From Larus michahellis (lineage: Eukaryota; Chordata; Aves; Charadriiformes; Laridae), in contig NC_133897.1 of assembly GCF_964199755.1 (NCBI RefSeq), positions 113,345,579-113,409,578 on the forward strand: 64,000 nt of DNA, written 5' to 3'. Positions 36,537 through 48,340 of the stretch are shown one piece after another; within the stretch, counting starts at the first letter, position 1, and each line of letters opens with the position of its first letter. The position numbers and the translations under genes are program-made. The notes beneath the pieces were generated by a model. It made no database searches, was not told the origin of the DNA, and was given only the letters and a program-made list of their open reading frames with translations.

Positions 36537-39500
36537 CTGAGGGGGGGAAAAAGCACAGATGGAAAAAAATTTATGAACACATCTTCTTTACAATTGTAAA
36601 ATCTGAACTCAAAGGCCAAATTTAGTGGTAAACATATAGATAAAGTTAAAAACAAAAACAACACACCACACCAAAATACAAAATATGAACATAGCAAACC
36701 ATAATATTTCAAATAAGGACAGGTAATCCACTAGTCTCTCTCCATGCTCTGGTTAAGAAAAATTCTGAAATTCTTGCTAGGCACAATGAAGAATCCTGCT
36801 TTTACTTACTATGTGTCAGAATTAAAGAGCAGTAATTCCTTATTGTGAAGGAGAAACATCTGCTTTGTGTAGTGTTTCTCCAAATGTTCCAATGTCATCA
36901 GAATTACAGGTATGGAGACATCATTATTTCGTGGTTCTTCAAAAGGCTACCATGGCCAATGGAATTGTCAGATATCCGAAAGCAAATATATAGAAAAGTC
37001 ATGTAGTGACATATTGACTAGTTACAGGTAACTGAAATGGTACCTTTACATAAAGGTACTGGAGTAGTGTTTGCTTAACTCCGCTGGCCAAACAATTGTT
37101 CACTAACAATTTGTGATACAGAGCATTACCGCTTTGGATCTCCTTTACACACTCTTAATTAATAATAATGCACTTTTATTAAAAGCTATGATTTTTATTA
37201 TTAAAAGCTATGATCAGAAGTACTTCTGATTTAGACTTAAAGCAACTAAGATCACTTTAAATAGGACCATTTAATTTAAGAAGCAAATTATGTTGCTTCA
37301 GTATCTCATCCACAGCAATCACAAAGTCTCTATGACTGAGAAGTTCAAAATAAACAGATATATAAACAACAGTAAAATCATATTGCAAATCAATCTTGAC
37401 ATTCTAATAGTTGTATTTACTTTCCGGAATACACATCTATTGGCCTAATTACAAACCAGACCTTTCAGTCAAGAGTGAAGTCACTGCAATATAAACATGG
37501 AAGCAGAACTTACTCTCAGGTGCCGATTTTCATCCGTCAGCTTCATAATCTCTGCTTGAAGTCTTTTGCACTCCTCCACTAGCTTCCTTGTTTCAGTATC
37601 ATTAAGTGAAACACTATGTGGTTTTGGCATCGGTCCATCCTGCTTAGATGTATTCAGTACTGGGGCAGGTTTGCTTGCATCTATATCATTCTACAAATAT
37701 TAAGAATGACTTGAGAATTTTACTTACCTAGAGAAAAATCAGCCACAGCTTAAAACTGAAACAATCCAGCTATTAATATAGTTCCATGAAATTTATATTT
37801 ACAGTAATCTGACCAAAGACTTCTGTTATCCATTCAATTCTGATTAGCTCAAATATTAAAAAGCACGAGAAGATTGCACTGTTTACATTTGGTACTACAT
37901 GCTACTGAAACCAAAATTAATACTTTAGCTGCTTAACACTGACCCAGCAGGCACCCAAAAGATGGCATAAAATACACCAAACAGCATCTGAACTTGAGGG
38001 GGGAAAATAAAAGGAAGAAACTAATCCTGCAATAGTAAGAAACAAACCAAAGCAAAAAGAAAGCAGGTTGTGTCACTAACTAATACGAAGTACATATGGC
38101 ACAAATATTTTGCACTTATAGATAGCACCTCTTAGTGAAGGAAAATAGTCTTGCACAAACATGGAATTTAAGTCTCACAGCACCTCTGAAATATACATTA
38201 CTAATTTTGAATACAAGTGAAAAGTCACATAAAAAACTGTGAAAAAGCCAAAAATAAAATTAAAAATCTAGTTCCCACAGCTCTGCTCAAAATATACAAT
38301 GATCTTCAGCAGACAATAATACAATGGATTCAACTGTATAGCCCAGGTTACCATTTGTAAAAATACAGCATTTATATGGCAATACACTCAGAAACAGCTT
38401 GTATTCAGATTCAGGCTTCTATATTCCTATTTCCTTGGCTACACAGCTATATCATTTAGACCACCACCATACTGCACCTTTCATAATCAAAGCAGTCCAA
38501 GCTAAGTACTAAATGTAATAGAAAACCTACTAAAAGGCAAACACACCTATGTAATAACAAAACAACTAAAAAAAGATGCAAGAAGTTCTTTAGTTCCTAA
38601 GCAATTAGCAGTTATTTGGTCTACAGCGTCTACTTGCATTTTATATTTTTTGCAATGCAGACATAGATAGCCTAAGAGCCAGATCCTGATACTCCACACA
38701 AGTACTCCTAACTGGATTTAAAAAGACCAACATACTTATATTACGAGTGAGCAGACCAGGATCTGTTGCTTTTTTAATTGGTTTGCTAGCTGAATTGAGT
38801 TCCTTTAGTAGCACTGAAACTTCACCAGAGACCTAAGACTTATTTCCCTGGAACAAACCTCCTTCTGCTGTGTGACCTCACTGACTGGTTTCTTCATGTC
38901 AGTCTTCTGGCTATGATTGGTAGGCATCTGCAGAACATCGTTGCTGACTGGAGTGAAATACTTGTGTCCTGGTGTAGGTATATCCTGAGGAGGCAGGTGA
39001 GGCTTACCCTCAGGACTTGGCAGATTTCTCATTGCCAGGTTGAAGGGATTGACTAAATCAACTGCTAAAGCAGGGTTCTGCAACCCTACACTGCTACTCA
39101 GAAAAATCCAAATATTATGTACAGTTAACACTACGAAGATATCACATTAAAGAAAGTAAAAAAGGAGATACTTTGGTATAATCCACCACATTTCTCTCAC
39201 TTCATTATACATTTTGTAAAATTAAAAACAGGTATAATTTTTCTAATATCTAAAATGTAGTTTAATAAGAAGGTTAAAAACATAGAAAGTAGACAACTAA
39301 GTTCCTTGATAATAAATGCTTAATCTTTACAGTTTTAGCATTTCACACACACTTAGGCAGCTTACACCTGAATAAAAGGTTACATCTCATGAATTATCCT
39401 TTAAAAAAAAAAAACCACACAAAAACAAACCACCACACCAAAAACATTACACTGACATCACATCTGAAAACTATACTTAGATTACACTCCAAAAACTGTA

Positions 39501-42500
39501 TTAAAAGAATGGTTGCAAAGACAGATACTGGCCAGCAAGCAGCCTTCACTGAGACCCTTTTATGCATGTAAATGAGATGTTTTTAACATGCATGGATTCA
39601 TGCTACTTTCCCCCAATATGCCTTACAGACTACTGTAAGAACTGGACAGTACTAAAAAGAAAAGTCAAGGCCTCTAGCACTCTAATTCAGGCCTCAAGCA
39701 CTCTAATTCACAATGCTAAATGGACCATCAAAAAAACCCCACCAAGCTCAAAAAACCCAAATCCAGAACATACAGTATTAAGATTCCATGAATGAGAATT
39801 TCAAGTATGAGGGTAAAAGAAGTATTAATCCATAAGAATTTAGTCATATTCCACAAAACTTCTAGGTAATTGATGGTTAACTATTATTCCAAATAACAGG
39901 CAACACAAAACAGACATCTTCAGTCAACGAAACTCATCTCCTACACAACTGGAATATGTTTTGTCTGAAGGCAGGAGCATGAAAGAGGTAATGGGATTTT
40001 TACTTTTTTTTTGTCTGAATATCTGTCTTTACCACTACCTTAAAAAATGCATTTAGGATTCCCAAAGCATGCGTTAATTTCTAATCAGTACTTCTTTTTC
40101 TAATTCAGCTGAATTAGAAAAAGAATTTTTAAAATTGAAAAGCATTTAATACTTTAAAAAGCAAATGATGCAATTCACTCTTCACTGTACGCAGTATTGA
40201 AGATTCTCTTTTTCTTTTTTTAATCTGACAGCAATATAATACTAAAGCAAATCAATAAACAAACAATAACAAAAAGATAATAATTTTTGACACTAGTCCC
40301 CATTTCTGGAGGTTTTTAAGACGCTGTTGGACAGGGTGCTCCCCTTCCAACAAATGGTTGGACCAGATGGTATTTCAAGGTGCCTTTCAAGCTGGGCTGT
40401 TCTATGATTCTATGAATTCTTCCGAAGTTATATACTGAACATGCCTCCTGTCTAATTTAGTACAAATTCCTACAATCCATTTAATCAAAAAATCAAATAG
40501 GTTTAAAAAAAATTCAAAATAAATTTCCATGAGATCCTACAAATCTATGTATGACAGTTTCTTACTCTTTTCTTACTTACCAGTTTATCATTTTCATTGG
40601 GCATTTCAAACACGCATCTCAATTTGGAGTCCATTAATTCATCAGGTTTTGCTTCTTTCCACTAAGACAACAATTAATACAGTTATTTAACTTGCCAGAC
40701 TCATCCAAACATCTGAACAGTTAATACACCTGCACTTAGTACTTGCCTCCTATTTAGCTGAATACTGTCCTTACCTAGCTGCAATTTTCAGACTTGCTTC
40801 TGAACAATGTTTTTTTGTTCACTTTTACTACTGCAAAGTAATGAAAGCTAGAAATGGTTAATTAAGTTAATGGAAATGAGTAAATTGAACACAAGGATGG
40901 ATCCAGAGGTTTGTACAGGATAAGAAGGGGACAATATAGCAGTTCTTTTAACACACAATGAGGAACGAGTACCATCTGAGTCAGTTTAAGAACAAATTCT
41001 AACCCTGTCACTCTTTAGTGAATGTACTCCTTATGTCCCATCTCGGAAGCACTGATTTTAAACAAAAGATTGAAAGACACCGTTTTGTGAATCTATCTTT
41101 AGTTCCAGAGTAAATTTCTGTAGTTCTTCGTATTTTAGATTTTTAACCCTTCCTCCTTTTACTACATAATACATTACAATTCTGGCCTAGAGAATTTTTC
41201 AAAGCCATTTATAAAAAATATTTTTAAATTATAATTATTCTAAATATACTTAAACAATTGTGAAATATGCTGGAATCTCTCTGCTCAATTGACAATTAAC
41301 TTTCACTTCATGTAGTTGCCTTAAATCTTAGGCTCAGAGACTGATCTGAAGTCTGTGGCAATTTTCCCAACAATAGTTACAATAGACCAATTGCAGGTCT
41401 TACAGACTAGAATATCCAGGCTTTTCGTAACATCCTTCCTTCTTTTTTTTTTTTTTTTCCTTTTTTCAGTGGCATTAGTTGTACAGTAACTTATAACTAC
41501 GATTACCGATTTTCTGCAAGATCTGTTTCTCAGTATTCTATACTTGAACACACTAAGAAAGCAGTTATTTGAAAGGTATTTCTAAAGTGGATTTTTATAT
41601 CCTCACCAAACAATTACGCTTCACTTCCTACACATAACCAAGAGCTATCAGAGCATATTAAGGAAAAGTAAAGCAGATCAACAAGGGAGAGAGACGTTAA
41701 CTTTCCAGCTACATGTCTCAAAAGCTTAAAAAAATCTAAAAGGTTTTCCACTGCCTTCAGTGAAGAGGGATGCCACAGTAGTCTCTGCCTTCATATCAGG
41801 GGACAGAGCCTAAACCTGCACAGGTCTAGCAGATTTCAGTGATTTATAAAACCTCATCTTTATCCTTTGTTTCCCCTCTCCTCCTCTGCCTTGAGTGCGC
41901 ATTGAATGTATCTGTGTAAACTCAGGCATTCCTTAAAAGAGTCTCTAGAGACAGAAGCCTGCGCATCACTCCCCTCCACTGTAATATACATGCTTGTGGG
42001 AGCCCACATACAAAGGGCACATTCTGACAACTGAAGGCTACTTTCTCATTGCTGCCAGCTTGTAACGTCAGAACCAGGTGTCCTTACTTCTGAACTAACA
42101 AGCACAAACCTAAATATCTTGTTTCTGGATCTTCCATAGACCAATCCTGTCCAAGAACTGAATCTGCATGTTCTATTAAAACAGAAAATAAATCTATCAT
42201 TTGTGCTGTGTTGAGCCATTTAGTATCTTGTAAAGAGACATGTCTTGGCCTTCCAAGTGTTTTAATTTATTATAATCCCATTCAACATTTCACTTAAACA
42301 ATTTTCAGACCAAATGCACACATTTTATACAGCTTCAGGCTTGTTGTTTAAATATACTCTTGATTCCTTCAAATACAATCTGTTTATCCCCTGCATGTTA
42401 GCTGCACATAAGCTACAACATGCCCCTATTTTAACACTGAACTGACCTTACCTTAGATTCACTACTATTTCCATTCAACCAGTTCACTAGGTGAGTTCCA

Positions 42501-45500
42501 AGAACTGAGTTTGTATTCAATATTAAAAACCCTGGATCATGTATGCAAGTCATACTTGTTCAGATAAAACCCAATTCTTCTCCAAAAATAAATGGCAAAA
42601 CCACGATTCATTTATACTTAAACCTGAATTTTTAAGTAAAAAAAAAAAAAAAACCAAAACCACAAACCCGAAGAGTCATTTTACTCCATTTTTACTTACC
42701 ACTGCCTCCATATCTGAAATATTTGGTGGTGCATAGGTTGTTTGTACCATAAACTTGTGTTTACTCTTCTCATTTGGGTCATAGTCAAAAGGCTGCAACA
42801 TTACTGTTCAAAAGAAAAAATAATGCATAAAACTGTGATTCTTCAGCTAATCACTGTAACAAGTATGCTATCCGCTTTAGATGTGCTTCTCACTGAAGAC
42901 GCACTGAAAGTCAAAATGTAAAGGCAGTGTTGAAAATAGAGCAGATATACACTGTAGCAACAGGTACTGAGAGGAGAGACCTTAAGAAGTTTTCAGTCTG
43001 GCGTAGCTGACATGATTATTTCTGTAATTACTATAGCTAAAGGACATTTGATATACAAGTATGAACAAACAGAACCTGTAAGGCAGACAAAAAAAAAAAC
43101 CCTTAAGCAAACACCACAGGACTCTTCTTTGAAATAAACACATTTTATGATTAAGAGAATGTAAAGTTAAAGAATTGTAGCATGCATTATGATAGTTACT
43201 CAGGGGAAGAAAGAAAAAATAGAGAGCAAATCTACATTAGGTAGACCACCGAGAGCAGCAGGGCAAGTTCAACTGACTCTCAAAGATATATTAACCTAAG
43301 CTGGGAGCAAAGCTACTAAAATAATTCCATTATTTCTACAGCACTACAATACTTTTAAATGAAAGCTTTAATTACAGAAGAACAGTACCTACACTCACCA
43401 AAGTTGTACAAGGCTACCCAGGAGCACACTGTATGTTTTTTCACCATATAGCGGTTGTCCAGGTCACCCTGGCATCACTATTTTGTGTGTGGTTTCTTTA
43501 GTCCAAAGGAACTGAAATAATATGTCTCTAATACAGACCAGGAGACTAGAGCTTTTACAGGATACAGCTGCATGTCCAGGGGCGTAATATAAGGGCTTGC
43601 AGAAACACCTGAATACACAAAGTTTGTTATGGTAGTGTTGGGGGACTACTGAAGCAGAGGGATGGGTACACAACCAGCAGAGCCTACCTCCAACCATACT
43701 GTCTGTCTGGAGCAGACCCTGAAACAAACGATTGCGTTATCCCCCTTGTCTCCTTTCAGAGACAATTAGTTGCCTTACTCCAGATGGGGGTACAAGACCA
43801 CATGAATTATATTTAAATATATCTGTATGTGGGTGTCATGGTTTCAGCTGGGATGGAGTTACCTTTCTCACTAGCAGCTGGTGTGGGGCTGTGTTTCAGA
43901 CTGAGGATGAGAGTAGCGTTGATGGCACACTGATGTTTGTGGTTGTTACTAAGCAGACAAGGCCTTTTCTGCTCCTCACACCACCCCACCAGCAAGTAGG
44001 CTGGGAGCACACAAGAAGTTGTGAGGAGACACAGCTGGGACAGCTGACTCCAACTAACCAAAGGGATATTCCATACCATATGTCATGCTCAGTATACAAA
44101 GCTGGGGGAAGAAGAAGGAAGGGGAGGACATTCGGAATGACGGTATTTGTCCTCCCAAGTAACTGTTACATGTAATGGCACCCTGTTGTCCCGGAGATGG
44201 CTAAACATCTGCCTGCCAATGGGAAGCAGGGAATAAATTCCTTGTTTTGCCTTGCTTGCATGTGCTGCTTTGGCTCTACCTATTAAACCGGCTTCACCTC
44301 AACCCCTGAGGTTTTTTCCTCACTTCTGCTCTTCCAATTCTCTCCCCCATCCCAACTGGGGAGAGTGAGTGAGCGGCTGCGTGGTCCTAGTTGCTGTCTG
44401 GGAATAAACCACAACAGTGGGTACACTTGCAACTTGATCTACCAGAGGATAAGGACTCAAGAGTGAACTGTAGAGATAAATTATTTGACAGTGTACATAC
44501 ACTTGTCTTCCACAGAATGTGAATTCCGGTTCAGTGTATCTTTATACAAAATTAGAAGTTGAAGATTAAAAAAAAAAAACAACCAACAAAGAATTACATT
44601 TATGGAGTCCTTTCAACAGTTATCTGTATATTTACCTATTTTGCAACAATGAAAAAGCTATAGCAGAAATAGTGATTTAGCTAGAAAAACACATTGTATG
44701 CTCTGAACAACCTTCCCATATATTCTAAACCAATTCAGTCTGTAGAGTTCAATACTGCTACAGTTTTCAACAATTCAACTCTATTTTCCAAAATTATGAA
44801 TCTTCATTGGATGTGTAGTTCAACATGCACCCCTTCAGACAGAGTAACTTCTTCATAGTAGGACTCAACTGTATTACTTTATAAAATACTAAGTACAGTA
44901 TCAAAATTACTAGCTTGCCTTTCCAAATTCCTTGGTACCTATGAAAAAAAGTTAATTCTAAATTTAGTCACACTGCCTCCTAACTTTAGGCCTTAAATAC
45001 TAGTTACAAGTTAGTTGCAGGTGTTTACTAAAGGATGGTTTTAGTTTTTTTTTTTCCTTAAATGTTACATACAGCATAATCAAAGGATAAGTGAATAACC
45101 TGAATAAGATATATTTCAAAAATAAAGCACATAAAGGAAATGCAGTATTTGACATGCTTTCAAACAATCCTATTTAGAAAGGTTTAAAAGTCAGGTTTCC
45201 TTAATCACTGGTCTCACTGTGGTTCAGAACATAACTGATGAAACTAAATGCTTCTTCCAAGTATGGATGCTATAGCAATTTATTGTTCCATCAACAGACT
45301 ACTGAATAGCATGCAGTTTCCTAAAGCTAAGGGAACAGATGGAGTAACTTGAAAGATGGCAAAGCCAGCTTTCCATCATCAGAGAACTTCTTCACATGTT
45401 GGCAGAATCCCTGGATAACTAGTTAAATAACTTTATGTTCTTTGACCACTCAGTAACAGCTGAAAATCTGATTGAACTGAAAAGCAGCAGAAAAAGACAA

Positions 45501-48340
45501 TCCACAGATTCAAAGAGTTCTTCAAGCTCTTCATGGTTAAAGTAAACATTAAAAATTTCATGAATTTATGAAGCCACAGTTTTCAACACGTTCTTGGAAT
45601 CCCCGAGTAGTCCAGAGATCACTTCTAGGGGAACTGCAATGAATAACAAGCCTCTTGTTAATAGGCCTAGGTTTTCTACACAAAATAAAACTTAAGAGTA
45701 GTCTGAAAAACAGAAGGAACAACAGTAACAAGTTGTGAAAAAAGAAGAGTAACATGCTATATTCTGAAAAGAAAAATCAACAATACATGATATGAAAATA
45801 AATAGTTAATTTAGGGCATCAGGGTAAAGAAAAACAGGTCTTAGCAAATTAGTATTTTTGGAAAAAATGTATAAACATGGTTGAAGAAGGTTACCTAGTG
45901 ATTCACAATTGAATGATAAACAAAATGATGGTGGACTTCCTTAAAATGACTGTTAAATCACATCTCCAACAATGAATTTAAAAACTGGCTTGACTCTGAA
46001 TCAGCACGATGCATTATACCGGCTGAAGACAGCTAACACTATCTCAATATTTAGTTTTGAACACAGAGTTTCAGCCCATGGTATCCTATAGTGAATTCTT
46101 GCTGCACAACAATGTGAGAGAAATCTATTTTTAATTATATGAAAGATGAGTCAGCACTGAAAACATTCAGTTGAGAGACTGATGAGATAAAGTGGGTCAC
46201 TAGAAAAATTATCTGCGCACTTGGCTTACCAAGTGACCCAAAAGAAATGATACGCTTAAGATCAAAAAGACGAAGCTGACACTTTGGGCAAGAGAACTTA
46301 ATTCTGAAAAGCACTGTGGAGTCACTCTAATTTAACAATTGCACATGAAAGCAGCTTGAGGTCACTATAGCTGAACAACTGCATGAGAATCCACTAATAC
46401 AGAGAAAGGGATATCAAAGAGTCCCTGCTATGGAAACTGAAGAGTCGAGCAATACGATACTGTTTCCCTTTATTGGTGAACCTGAAGCTGAAATACTGTT
46501 TACAGCTCCAGTATTTCCTCATTTAAAAAACTGAAGCATTCAAAGCATTGAAAGGATGATTTGGAACTATGAAAGCACATTTTACAATAGGCAAACGGAA
46601 TATTTCAATCTATTAAATTCCCTGAAGAGAAAATCCAGCAATATCTTGATCATGATGTATGACTACTCACAGGAAAGATCCCCAATACCAGATCAAACAC
46701 ACAGTTAAGACAAAATGGCTGTAAGTCAAAGCTGAAGACGGAAATAAAGTAGCCTTTTGACAACTTGAATCTTGAACCAATTCTCAGCAAAATGATCTTT
46801 CATCCACAAAATGCTGGACTGTCCACGGTAAGCAATACTGAAGAGTTTTAAAGGGTCACATTCTACAGATCGTATTTGATTAGAAAACTGGCTTCTCTCC
46901 TACAAGGGAAGTTACTCTAATGTTTTAATCAATCATAAATATAAAGTTTTCTTGAGTTATTCCTTGCAACACTTGAACGTATCACCTGAAGCTACTTCTC
47001 CAACTTCTTTTAAACTTGCCAAAGGGTATAACGATATCAATCCAAAAAGCTCTGAGGATTGCTCCGAGTTTCCCTTTTGCTTTGCTACAGCTCTCCAAGG
47101 GTTCTACAAAAATCAGCTTTCTAGACTTAGGAGATCTAGGAGCTCACTCCTGTATTGCTTGTGATCTCTACAACCTATAAGACCACAACCTATAAAAAGG
47201 GTATTCCCCTTTCTCCCAGGTTAGGAAATGCGACAGGTCTAGAGAAATAAAATTTCTCTCCTCTTACAATCACCGGTTTGAGAATCCCCTTTATTCTGCA
47301 GATTCCTAACTCATTTCCCATTTTCTTGAGAATGTCTACTCCCACAATTACTAACACCTGGTCTTTTTGACACTCTACAGTACAGTATAGGATCAGACCG
47401 ATACACATCCAGCTATGAAAATTCAGTGAGTTGTTAGAATGAAGTATGTAGGCCAAACCTACATGGAGTTTCACAGGAAAAAAGAAAATATTGTCTGGCT
47501 TCAGGGCTCACACTCTGCTGAAAAGTAAGGATTCTTTTTTTAATCCCCTCACGCAAAAACAGAATAAGGAGAGAGTATCTCTATAGTGCAACACGCTAGA
47601 TTTCCCAAATTTAAGGGCTACAAACTGCTCCACCTACCTAAAATAAAAGAAAACGTATTTTTTAAAAAGGAATTCAGTGATTGCCACTTAACATATACTA
47701 CCATGATAAATGGAAGAATTACAGAACAATAGAGTTCAGGGACCGATACTATGGTCAAAACTTGCCTACAATTATAAATGAATTATTTTATTTATTTTTT
47801 TTTAAATGCAACAAACTGTCAAATGTTAAATTTTGAAGACATCAGACCAGCCAAGCAATGCTCTACTTCAAGATATAAGCATGAATATAGCAGTCTGAAG
47901 CAAAGGTACCCTTAATGTCACTGCCCATTTCCAAATTTATTTTCTTCCTTTCAGAGAGCTGCAGATAAATGCGACAAATGGTAAGTATTTCTGTACAGCA
48001 GATTTTACATATACTATTGCAGCTCTACATCAAGTTAACATTGCACTAATGAAGGGGAACAGTTTTATTTTTAAAAAATATTTTTAAAAAGCTGACATAC
48101 TTCAAATAGACTCTACGATCAAGCATTAGAGAACTTCATGAAAGGCCTAAAAACATCTAACTTACAACTGCATATATTTGTTTTTACCTGAAACAACTAC
48201 AGATGATCCTGGGTCAATAATTCCACTGTTCGGCCTCACACAGTATCGACGAGGTGCTGTGGTCTTCACTTTGAAGCATACTTTTCTATCTGATGGATTT
48301 CGTAGTTTAAGATTTGTAGTTACTACATCTGTAAAGGGAC
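36378..48340 (-). CDS. VAPA: VAPA, VAMP-associated protein A (partial gene; exons 48188-48340, 42700-42803, 40581-40661, 37514-37690, 36378-36536)
   Basis: VAPA is a tail-anchored ER protein. Its cytosolic MSP domain binds FFAT motifs of lipid-transfer proteins and so tethers the ER to other membranes. The five joined exons encode about 224 residues plus stop. The human short isoform has 249, so exon 1 (about 25 residues) lies beyond the right edge. Domain order: MSP domain (exons 2-4), Ser/Thr/Pro linker and coiled coil (exon 5), tail anchor (exon 6). The VAP signature ([17 protein letters not shown]) and the FFAT-contacting Lys/Met of HKFMVQT are intact, as is the Pro equivalent to the VAPB ALS8 position (RNPSDR). 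Splice phases 1, 1, 0, 0, 0 agree at all junctions. The related VAPB is excluded by linker and tail sequences that match VAPA (GFFLGKFIL). Confidence 0.97.
36537..37513 (-). other. VAPA intron 5
   Basis: A 977-bp intron with a GTAAGT donor and a pyrimidine-rich CCCCCCCTCAG acceptor. It holds the repeat/palindrome at 37176-37230; otherwise nothing seen. Confidence 0.9.
37176..37230. repeat. 17-bp direct repeat joined to an 18-bp palindrome
   Basis: TTATTAAAAGCTATGAT occurs at 37176-37192 and again at 37198-37214. The second copy runs into the perfect palindrome ATCAGAAGTACTTCTGAT at 37213-37230. VAPA intron 5. Confidence 0.9.
37514..37690 (-). CDS. VAPA: VAPA exon 5 (linker and coiled coil)
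   Basis: A 177-nt (59-codon) phase-0 exon between TTTGTAG and AGA|GTAAGT. The first half is a variable Ser/Pro linker ([20 protein letters not shown]). The second half is a heptad-patterned coiled coil ([19 protein letters not shown]) used for VAP dimerisation. The linker has diverged from human more than any other part of the protein. Confidence 0.96.
38859..39077 (-). CDS. Candidate alternative VAPA cassette exon (73 codons)
   Basis: In VAPA intron 4, on the gene's strand, a 219-nt stretch lies between an AG acceptor (GTTGCAG|AACCC) and a GT donor (AAGGAG|GTTTGT). It is open and phase 0 at both ends, so inclusion would keep the frame between NENDKL and NDIDASK. It would encode a Pro-rich, Ser/Thr/Lys-rich linker (12 Pro of 73), beginning [20 protein letters not shown] and ending [12 protein letters not shown]. 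The open frame extends past both splice sites to 327 nt, long for this AT-rich intron, and the segment is visibly richer in GC. The human long isoform uses extra residues at this same junction, but I see no clear similarity to them. The weak pyrimidine tract and nearby competing AGs argue against efficient use. Confidence 0.4.
39668..39709. repeat. Tandem duplication of a 21-bp unit
   Basis: AGGCCTCTAGCACTCTAATTC (39668-39688) is followed directly by a copy differing by one base (39689-39709). VAPA intron 4. Confidence 0.93.
40092..40125. repeat. Perfect 34-bp palindrome without spacer
   Basis: Left half 40092-40108 (TTCTTTTTCTAATTCAG) and right half 40109-40125 are exact reverse complements with no loop. 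It lies in VAPA intron 4 between the candidate cassette exon and exon 4. It is not a recognised transposon end. Confidence 0.95.
40300..40416 (+). mobile_element. CR1 LINE 3'-end fragment
   Basis: Plus-strand CR1 tail: CTGGAGGTTTTTAAGACGCT, TGGTTGGACCAGATGG and terminal TCTATGATTCTATGA. It lies in VAPA intron 4, antisense to the gene, about 165 bp from the exon 4 donor. Confidence 0.9.
40581..40661 (-). CDS. VAPA: VAPA exon 4 (end of MSP domain)
   Basis: An 81-nt (27-codon) exon in phase 0 at both ends. It encodes [20 protein letters not shown] then PNENDKL, closing the MSP domain. In human VAPA the long isoform inserts extra residues exactly after this NENDKL, so the downstream intron (37691-40580) is where an alternative exon would be expected. 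Confidence 0.96.
40662..42699 (-). other. VAPA intron 3
   Basis: A 2.0-kb AT-rich intron with a T16 run; no repeat family or exon seen. Confidence 0.9.
41443..41458. repeat. T16 homopolymer in VAPA intron 3
   Basis: An uninterrupted T run inside a longer T-rich stretch. Confidence 0.85.
42700..42803 (-). CDS. VAPA: VAPA exon 3 (FFAT-binding part of MSP domain)
   Basis: A 104-nt exon, acceptor TTGAACAG and donor GTG|GTAAGT. It completes a Val codon and encodes [18 protein letters not shown] followed by [16 protein letters not shown]. Lys and Met of HKFM are the residues whose replacement abolishes FFAT binding in mammalian VAPs. The Thr-Tyr after VQT replaces the human Ile-Phe, a mild difference. 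Confidence 0.97.
43829..43833. repeat. Left target-site duplication GTGGG
   Basis: Five bases directly before the LTR, identical to 44417-44421. A 5-bp duplication fits ERVL- or some ERVK-type integration. Confidence 0.88.
43834..44416 (+). mobile_element. Solo endogenous-retrovirus LTR (583 bp)
   Basis: The element starts TGTCATGGTTTCAGCTGGGA and ends AAACCACAACA, i.e. TG...CA ends of a bird LTR family that I recall as ERVL-like. It is flanked by exact 5-bp direct repeats GTGGG at 43829-43833 and 44417-44421. Internal landmarks are a TATA-like TATACAAA at 44093-44100 and an ATTAAA poly(A) signal at 44282-44287, so the LTR reads on the plus strand, antisense to VAPA. No internal viral sequence or second LTR follows, so this is a recombination-derived solo LTR in VAPA intron 2. 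Confidence 0.9.
44417..44421. repeat. Right target-site duplication GTGGG
   Basis: Five bases directly after the LTR terminal CA, identical to the left copy at 43829-43833. Confidence 0.88.
48188..48340 (-). CDS. VAPA: VAPA exon 2 (MSP domain core)
   Basis: A 153-nt exon between TTTTTCCAG and CAG|GTAAAA, entered and left in phase 1. It encodes [20 protein letters not shown] through [10 protein letters not shown]. This is the beta-sandwich core of the MSP domain and includes the 16-residue VAP consensus sequence ([16 protein letters not shown]). The Pro of RNPSDR corresponds to the site mutated in familial ALS8 in the paralogue VAPB. Confidence 0.97.

Larger units (their letters stand above)
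37691..40580 (-). other. VAPA intron 4
   Basis: A 2.9-kb intron with the candidate cassette exon 38859-39077, a 21-bp tandem duplication, the 34-bp palindrome and a CR1 tail. Phase 0 at both ends, so any insert that is a multiple of three keeps frame. Confidence 0.9.
42804..48187 (-). other. VAPA intron 2
   Basis: A 5.4-kb intron interrupted by the antisense solo LTR at 43834-44416. The rest is unremarkable AT-rich sequence. Confidence 0.9.

Noticed and set aside
43732..44175. 147-codon plus-strand open frame
   Set aside because: It runs across the LTR boundary at 43834, so it is a by-product of the solo LTR and not a gene.
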